A stretch of 64,000 bases of DNA from Pseudomonas viridiflava (GTDB lineage Bacteria > Pseudomonadota > Gammaproteobacteria > Pseudomonadales > Pseudomonadaceae). Made by a program: the position numbers and the translations under genes. This document shows, piece by piece, positions 60,091-64,000 of the stretch (its first letter is position 1; each line of letters begins with the position of its first letter). The notes beneath the pieces are model-generated. The model ran no database searches, was not told where the DNA came from, and was given only the letters and a program-made list of their open reading frames with translations. The DNA is taken from the NCBI RefSeq assembly GCF_900591205.1, contig NZ_UUPU01000109.1, positions 288,732-352,731 of the forward strand, in the 5' to 3' direction.

Positions 60091-60145
60091 GCCGTCTAAG
60101 CTTGCGTGATTCAGCAGGGCATTTTCATCGTCAAGGGGGGGAAGG

Positions 60146-60907
60146 ATGTCTGCTTTGGTTGATCAGTTAGTCGCTCAGGTCATTGGCCTGGAAGTAGGGT
60201 TACTGAGCTGCCAGGCTCGCCTCGCGGCCGTCACCGACGATGAAGCCCTGCATGATCTGCGCACCACCGTGCGCCGCCTGCGCAGCCTGTTGCGCCCTTT
60301 GCGCGGGCTGCCAGGGGTGGAGCAACTTGAGTCCGCCGCCCGTGCGGTCGGCCAATTGACCACGCCGCTGCGCGACCGCGAGGTGCTGGCGGCGTATTTG
60401 CACCAGCACGGTCATCATGACGCGGCTGACCGGCGTTTGCGCCTGCAACCGGGTGCTTATCGCCAGGTGGCGCAAGGCCCGGAGCTTGCTCATTTGCTGC
60501 AGATCCTCGATGCATTCCCGCGCTTTATCCGCGCCTCCCAACACCAGCAATTGCTCAAGGGCCTGCGCCCGCGCATCGAGAAACGCCTCGCCAAGCAATG
60601 GCGCGGGCTGGACGACGCGCTGAAAGACCCCGACCACGATCGCCATCGCCTGCGTTTGTTGATCAAGCGCGTGCGCTATGCCGCCGAGGCTTACCCCGAA
60701 CTGGACAAGCTCCCCGAAAACGCTATGTCACGCCTGAAAAAAGCCCAGGCTGCCCTGGGCGATTGGCATGACTGCTGGCAGTGGTTGGCCCAGGCCGAAC
60801 ATCAGGCGGACTTGCAGCCCTGCGTTGCGGTGTGGCATCGCACCATGGCCAAGGCCGAAGGGCAGGCGGATCGGGTGCTGGATAAACTCAGCGCCGATTG
60901 TTTCTGA
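60146..60907 (+). CDS. CHAD-domain protein
   Basis: The 253-residue protein is a helical CHAD domain. Conserved basic/His motifs are ALHDLRTTVRRLRSLLRPLR near residue 35 and DRHRLRLLIKRVRYAAEAY near 175; the paired helices form a basic groove. CHAD domains bind inorganic polyphosphate and are often encoded near polyphosphate or CYTH proteins, but no such partner is adjacent here. GGGGGGAAGG precedes the start. Confidence 0.88.
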   Translation: MSALVDQLVAQVIGLEVGLLSCQARLAAVTDDEALHDLRTTVRRLRSLLRPLRGLPGVEQLESAARAVGQLTTPLRDREVLAAYLHQHGHHDAADRRLRLQPGAYRQVAQGPELAHLLQILDAFPRFIRASQHQQLLKGLRPRIEKRLAKQWRGLDDALKDPDHDRHRLRLLIKRVRYAAEAYPELDKLPENAMSRLKKAQAALGDWHDCWQWLAQAEHQADLQPCVAVWHRTMAKAEGQADRVLDKLSADCF

Positions 60908-61019
60908 GCCGGGACGCTTCGCGCCGTCACATTGTCCGGCTTTTGGCCGGAATAGGCGCTGTACCTGGCGAGCACGATGGTTAAGATCCCCCATCTGTTT
61001 CTTTTGATGTGAGGTCGCC

Positions 61020-61817
61020 ATGCGCTTCAGTGATTTGCTCGACGCCGCCCGTAGCAACCCGTTGGATGTGACCATTCCCGCTGAATGGGCCCAAGGCCGC
61101 GCCACCTTTGGCGGCCTGGTTGCTGCGTTGGAATACGAAGCCTTGCGCGCCGAGGTGCCCGTGGATCGCCCACTGCGCTCGCTGGCGATCACCTTCGTTG
61201 GCCCGGTGGCGCCCGATGTGCCTGCGGCTTATCAAGTCGAAGTGTTGCGCGAGGGCAAGGCCGTCAGCCAGTTGCTCGGGCGTGTGGTGCAGAACGGCGA
61301 AGTGGCGACCTTGGTCCAGGCCAGTTTCGGCGCGCCCCGTGAGTCGCAGATTGATGTCGCGAGCGAAGCTCCGCCGCTGTTCAAACATTGGGATGAGTGC
61401 CAGGAACTGCCGTACATCAAGGGCGTCACCCCAGAATTCATGCGCCATTTGGCGATGCGCTGGAGCGTTGGCGGCCTGCCGTTTACCGGCAACAAATCGC
61501 GCGATATGGGCGGCTGGGTTCGCCTGCGCGGGGACGTAAAAGAAGAACCGCTGACCGAGGCGCATATCCTTGCCCTGGTCGACGCTTGGCCCCCGGCCTT
61601 GCTGCCGCACCTGAACAAGCCCGCGCCGGGCAGCACCCTGACCTGGACCATCGAGTTCATCCAGCCCCTGCAGAATCTTACGACCCTCGACTGGTGCCAG
61701 TACTACGTCAACATCGAACATGCCCGCGACGGCTACGGCCATGCCGCCGCGGCACTGTGGGGCCCGACCGGCGAGCTGATCGCCATCAGCCGCCAGACCG
61801 TGGTGGTCTTCGCCTGA
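61020..61817 (+). CDS. Acyl-CoA thioesterase (double hotdog, TesB-like)
   Basis: The 265-residue protein contains two hotdog units. The first has WAQGRATFGGLVAALEYEAL and LRSLAITFVGPVAPDVPA (the loop and long strand that wrap the helix). The second contains TWTIEFIQPL and YGHAAAALWGPTGELIAISRQTVVVF. This is the acyl-CoA thioesterase II pattern; the enzyme releases free fatty acids from acyl-CoA. The upstream region has a hairpin TCCGGC-TTTTG-GCCGGA at 60935-60951 that may end the CHAD transcript. Confidence 0.85.
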   Translation: MRFSDLLDAARSNPLDVTIPAEWAQGRATFGGLVAALEYEALRAEVPVDRPLRSLAITFVGPVAPDVPAAYQVEVLREGKAVSQLLGRVVQNGEVATLVQASFGAPRESQIDVASEAPPLFKHWDECQELPYIKGVTPEFMRHLAMRWSVGGLPFTGNKSRDMGGWVRLRGDVKEEPLTEAHILALVDAWPPALLPHLNKPAPGSTLTWTIEFIQPLQNLTTLDWCQYYVNIEHARDGYGHAAAALWGPTGELIAISRQTVVVFA

Positions 61818-61820
61818 CTT

Positions 61821-62072
61821 TCAGAAACTCTTACTGGTTTGAGCTTCCAGCCTATGGCCATGGCGTCGCAGCGCCACGCCTGCCAGCACACCGATCACAC
61901 CGACGGCAAAACTCGCCAAGCTCACGCTAAACACACCTGACGCCAGCAGCAGAAACCCGATGATCAACAGCGGCACTGCAATCAATTGCAGCCCTACATT
62001 AGTCGGGTTTTGGTGGTTTTGTGGTTGATTGCGCCATTGCCAGGCGGGGAGATTAGGATGACGTTTGCCCAT
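61821..62072 (-). CDS. Small two-helix membrane protein, possibly Mpo1-like
   Basis: The 83-residue protein has a Trp/His/Asn-rich N-terminus (MGKRHPNLPAWQWRNQPQNH) and two membrane helices (about 28-46 and 50-67). The pattern Q-x-x-N-H-x-x-P-T-N-x-x-x-Q-L-I-A-V-P recalls the Mpo1-like/DUF962 opening, where a His is expected before the LIAVP segment; here it is Gln. The end is close to the thioesterase stop (4 bases). Relatives I recall are longer at the C-terminus, so this could be truncated. Function unknown. Confidence 0.6.
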   Translation of the reverse strand: MGKRHPNLPAWQWRNQPQNHQNPTNVGLQLIAVPLLIIGFLLLASGVFSVSLASFAVGVIGVLAGVALRRHGHRLEAQTSKSF

Positions 62073-62193
62073 GATGGTGAATCCTCTATCCGTTGAAACA
62101 ACATGGGCAGAGTTTAGGTGGGGTGGGTGGAGGGGGCGAATTGGGCTTGGCTATGGGGGGCATAGGAGTTTTATATTCATGTACTTATAAGCT

Positions 62194-62598
62194 CTAGAAA
62201 AAATAATCATCAGGTCCGTTTATGTACACATTTGGATCGCAAAGTGAAATATATTTAGCCTTGAATTCAATTGAGGCGTTTTTGTTACTTGCTTGGAAGT
62301 GGAACTGATCATTATTACGTGTGATAGTTACGGAAAATACTTCACGAATGGGAAGGTTTTGAATTTTTAGGTCGCGGATGCCATGGCAGTCAATTCCCAT
62401 CCTACAAGTGTTATAGCCTTTATCTTGCCATTTGGGCGGTAATATGTCTGGGAAGTCAGGGATGTCGAACCCTAACCCCAGCGACGGTCGATCGTTTTCT
62501 ATCTGCAAAGAAAATAATGCAATTTTTCCAATCTCTACAGGTTTGCTAAATAGCTTCTCGAAAAATATATTCTGATCTAATTCGTTCCAGTATTTCAT
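62194..62598 (-). CDS. Likely immunity protein for the Rhs toxin (Imm50-like)
   Basis: The 134-residue protein begins MKYWNELDQNIFFEKLFSKP and has alternating strands with P-x-W-x-D-K-G-Y-N and KIQNLPIREVFSVTI, resembling the Imm50 fold, though I cannot confirm the family without a search. The start codon overlaps the toxin stop by 4 bases (ATGA at 62595-62598), so the immunity protein is translated together with the toxin. The region is clearly AT-rich compared with the rest of the window, a sign of horizontal transfer. Confidence 0.75.
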   Translation of the reverse strand: MKYWNELDQNIFFEKLFSKPVEIGKIALFSLQIENDRPSLGLGFDIPDFPDILPPKWQDKGYNTCRMGIDCHGIRDLKIQNLPIREVFSVTITRNNDQFHFQASNKNASIEFKAKYISLCDPNVYINGPDDYFF

Positions 62599-64000
62599 TT
62601 TTTAATCCTGAAGTTGTAATGTTCTTTCGCTCCGGAAATATGCCCGTTGCGGGGCTTGTCTATTGGCCGTAAGTTGAAGTGTGTTGTTTGGTCTCCCACT
62701 CCATCCGGTCTGCCAAATTTATGCCCGGCAGAATGGTCCTGAATAAGAATTTTGGAGCCATCTGCTCTGGTGAATTGATAAACCCTCGTATTAATGGTCA
62801 TGCCATTGTCATCCAGTACATTGTGATCATTCAAATCAGTCATTTTTTCTTTTCTGTATTGTGTTGCCCTGCCTGACTTCGAATGCGTAATCATATCTGG
62901 CTGTTGAGTCATCGGTATTTTGGCGTCTCTTTTGGCTTCCCGAAACGCCCCTTTACGAGATGCGTCAGGCAGTTCCGGCTCAGCAGCTAAGGCGCAGGTT
63001 GGTGTTTTCTCTGCTGAACCAGGGCAGTTAGCGTTTAGCCCTAACGGATCCACCCACCCCGTCGGATTGGGCACGTACTGGTACGCGTTAATCCCACCCG
63101 CCAGCTTCACCGGGTCCGGCGTGAGATACCGACCAATATTTGGATTGTAGTAGCGATGGCGGTTGTAGTGCAGCCCGCTTTCCTGATCGAAGTATTGGCC
63201 CTGGAAACGCAGCGGGTTGTCGATTTTTCCGATGTCGAGGCGGGCGATTTCGCCGTAGGCGCGGTAGTGGGCGGACCAGACGATTTCGCCTTCGGGATTG
63301 GTGAGTTCTTGTGGGGTGCCGAGGTGGTCGAGTTGGTAGTGGTAGGGCTTGGTTTGTTTTGGGCCGAAACCTTCCAATAGGGCTAACGGCCGGAAGCTGT
63401 CCGGTTCGTAGATGTAGCTGCGGTGGCGATTCGCGTGATGTTCGGCAACCAGCTTGTCGCCTTGCCAGAAAAACTCCGTGGTTAGCCCATCCACGGTTTT
63501 GCTGATGCGTCGGCCAAGCGGATCGTAGTGATAGCTGGCAGTCTGTCCGTTGGGTTGGGTGATACTGATCAGCCGGTGTTGGCAGTCGTAGCGGTATTCG
63601 GTGACGAGTTGATGACCCTTGCCACGTCGTTCGCGGATCAGGTTACCGAAGGCGTCGTAGTCGTAGTGCCGGTCGCCCTGGATCATCAAGCGGTTGCCGG
63701 CGACGATGTCGGGGCCGGGGCGGTCTTGCATCAGCAGGTTGCCGGCCGGGTCGTGGGCGAAGCGTTCTTGCACGTCTTGTGAGTGGTCGGCGCGGGTCAG
63801 GCGGGCGAGCGGGTCGTAGTGGTAGAGGTGTTCGCCTTTGCGGGTGTCGAGCAGGCGGGTGAGGTTGCCGGATTTGTCGTAGTCGTATTGGCGTTGGTAG
63901 AGGGTGTGTTGCTGTTGGGTGACGGCGTGGGCGTGCAGGCGTTGCTGGTCGTCGTAGTGGTAGTGGCTGAGGAGTTGGCCTTGTTGGCGTTGGTGTTCCT
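62595..64000 (-). CDS. Rhs-repeat protein with C-terminal nuclease-type toxin tip (partial)
   Basis: The gene starts beyond the window; 468 C-terminal codons are present. YD-type Rhs repeats (for example YDAFGNLIRERRGKG, HYDPLGRRISKTVDG) fill the upstream part. The conserved Rhs core end is near GLHYNRHRYYNPNIGRYLTP-DP and WVDPLGLN, after which the toxin begins. The tip has AFREAKRDAKIPM and IQDHSAGHKFG ... HFNLRP, as in HNH/endonuclease VII-fold polymorphic toxins. It is probably secreted by a type VI system or similar. A downstream immunity gene overlaps by 4 bases. Confidence 0.85.
   Translation of the reverse strand, partial: EHQRQQGQLLSHYHYDDQQRLHAHAVTQQQHTLYQRQYDYDKSGNLTRLLDTRKGEHLYHYDPLARLTRADHSQDVQERFAHDPAGNLLMQDRPGPDIVAGNRLMIQGDRHYDYDAFGNLIRERRGKGHQLVTEYRYDCQHRLISITQPNGQTASYHYDPLGRRISKTVDGLTTEFFWQGDKLVAEHHANRHRSYIYEPDSFRPLALLEGFGPKQTKPYHYQLDHLGTPQELTNPEGEIVWSAHYRAYGEIARLDIGKIDNPLRFQGQYFDQESGLHYNRHRYYNPNIGRYLTPDPVKLAGGINAYQYVPNPTGWVDPLGLNANCPGSAEKTPTCALAAEPELPDASRKGAFREAKRDAKIPMTQQPDMITHSKSGRATQYRKEKMTDLNDHNVLDDNGMTINTRVYQFTRADGSKILIQDHSAGHKFGRPDGVGDQTTHFNLRPIDKPRNGHISGAKEHYNFRIKK

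Noticed and set aside
1..64000. tRNA, rRNA, insertion sequences or prophage
   Set aside because: No cloverleaf, rRNA-like stretch, transposase or integrase was recognised on reading both strands, though a dedicated scan was not possible.

Overview
The window is chromosomal DNA of a Pseudomonas of the P. fluorescens group. The reasons are the gyrA-serC-pheA-hisC-tyrA/aroA-cmk-rpsA-ihfB superoperon, the ubiG-mupP-yciK and mtaD/mtnA neighbourhoods, fabV, a kdpFABCDE operon, high GC, and many REP palindromes with the core GTGGGAG(C/G)(T/G)GGCTTGC typical of this group. No rRNA, tRNA, CRISPR array, insertion sequence or prophage was recognised.

Layout. 1-6.5 kb: LysR regulators, an EamA exporter, small envelope proteins, a VapBC toxin-antitoxin pair, a Rid protein, PpnN and a membrane-anchored aspartyl beta-hydroxylase-like oxygenase. 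6.7-15.8 kb: FabV, a HAD phosphatase, an aminotransferase, the PunR/PunC purine-nucleoside pair, and a divergent Tsx-like channel / NCS2 purine permease pair; together these form a purine uptake neighbourhood. 15.9-24.0 kb: a plant-signal type locus made of two proline-iminopeptidase-like hydrolases either side of a LuxR solo (PipR type), followed by a five-gene peptide ABC transporter. Both pip promoters carry a related dyad, AACCTA-N10-TAGGTT or a near match, which I propose as the regulator's binding site.

24-41.5 kb is conserved housekeeping: yciK-mupP-ubiG, the methylthioadenosine enzymes mtaD and mtnA, gyrA, the aromatic amino acid/serine superoperon, cmk, rpsA and ihfB. 41.5-46.6 kb holds only the distal end of an O-antigen locus (wbpV-like, wbpL, wbpM) plus a ComEA-like protein; the strain-specific sugar genes usually found before wbpL/wbpM are absent and about 520 bp without a recognisable gene sits there. 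46.8-50 kb has a GntR regulator, a DUF1989 protein and an ethanolamine-type permease.

50.3-58.5 kb is the potassium-responsive kdp operon with its KdpD/KdpE two-component system, phased KdpE-like half-sites, a frameshifted kdpF and REP elements between cistrons. 58.5-62.1 kb has a patatin-like phospholipase, a small lipoprotein, a CHAD protein, an acyl-CoA thioesterase and a small membrane protein. The window ends inside an Rhs polymorphic toxin gene whose variable tip and downstream immunity gene are visibly AT-rich, the clearest sign of horizontal module exchange here.

The most useful things to follow up are the pip locus with its paired dyads, the Rhs tip/immunity module, the MtnA that lacks the family's catalytic cysteine, the HxG oxygenase, the kdpF frameshift, and the two orientation classes of REP pairs.
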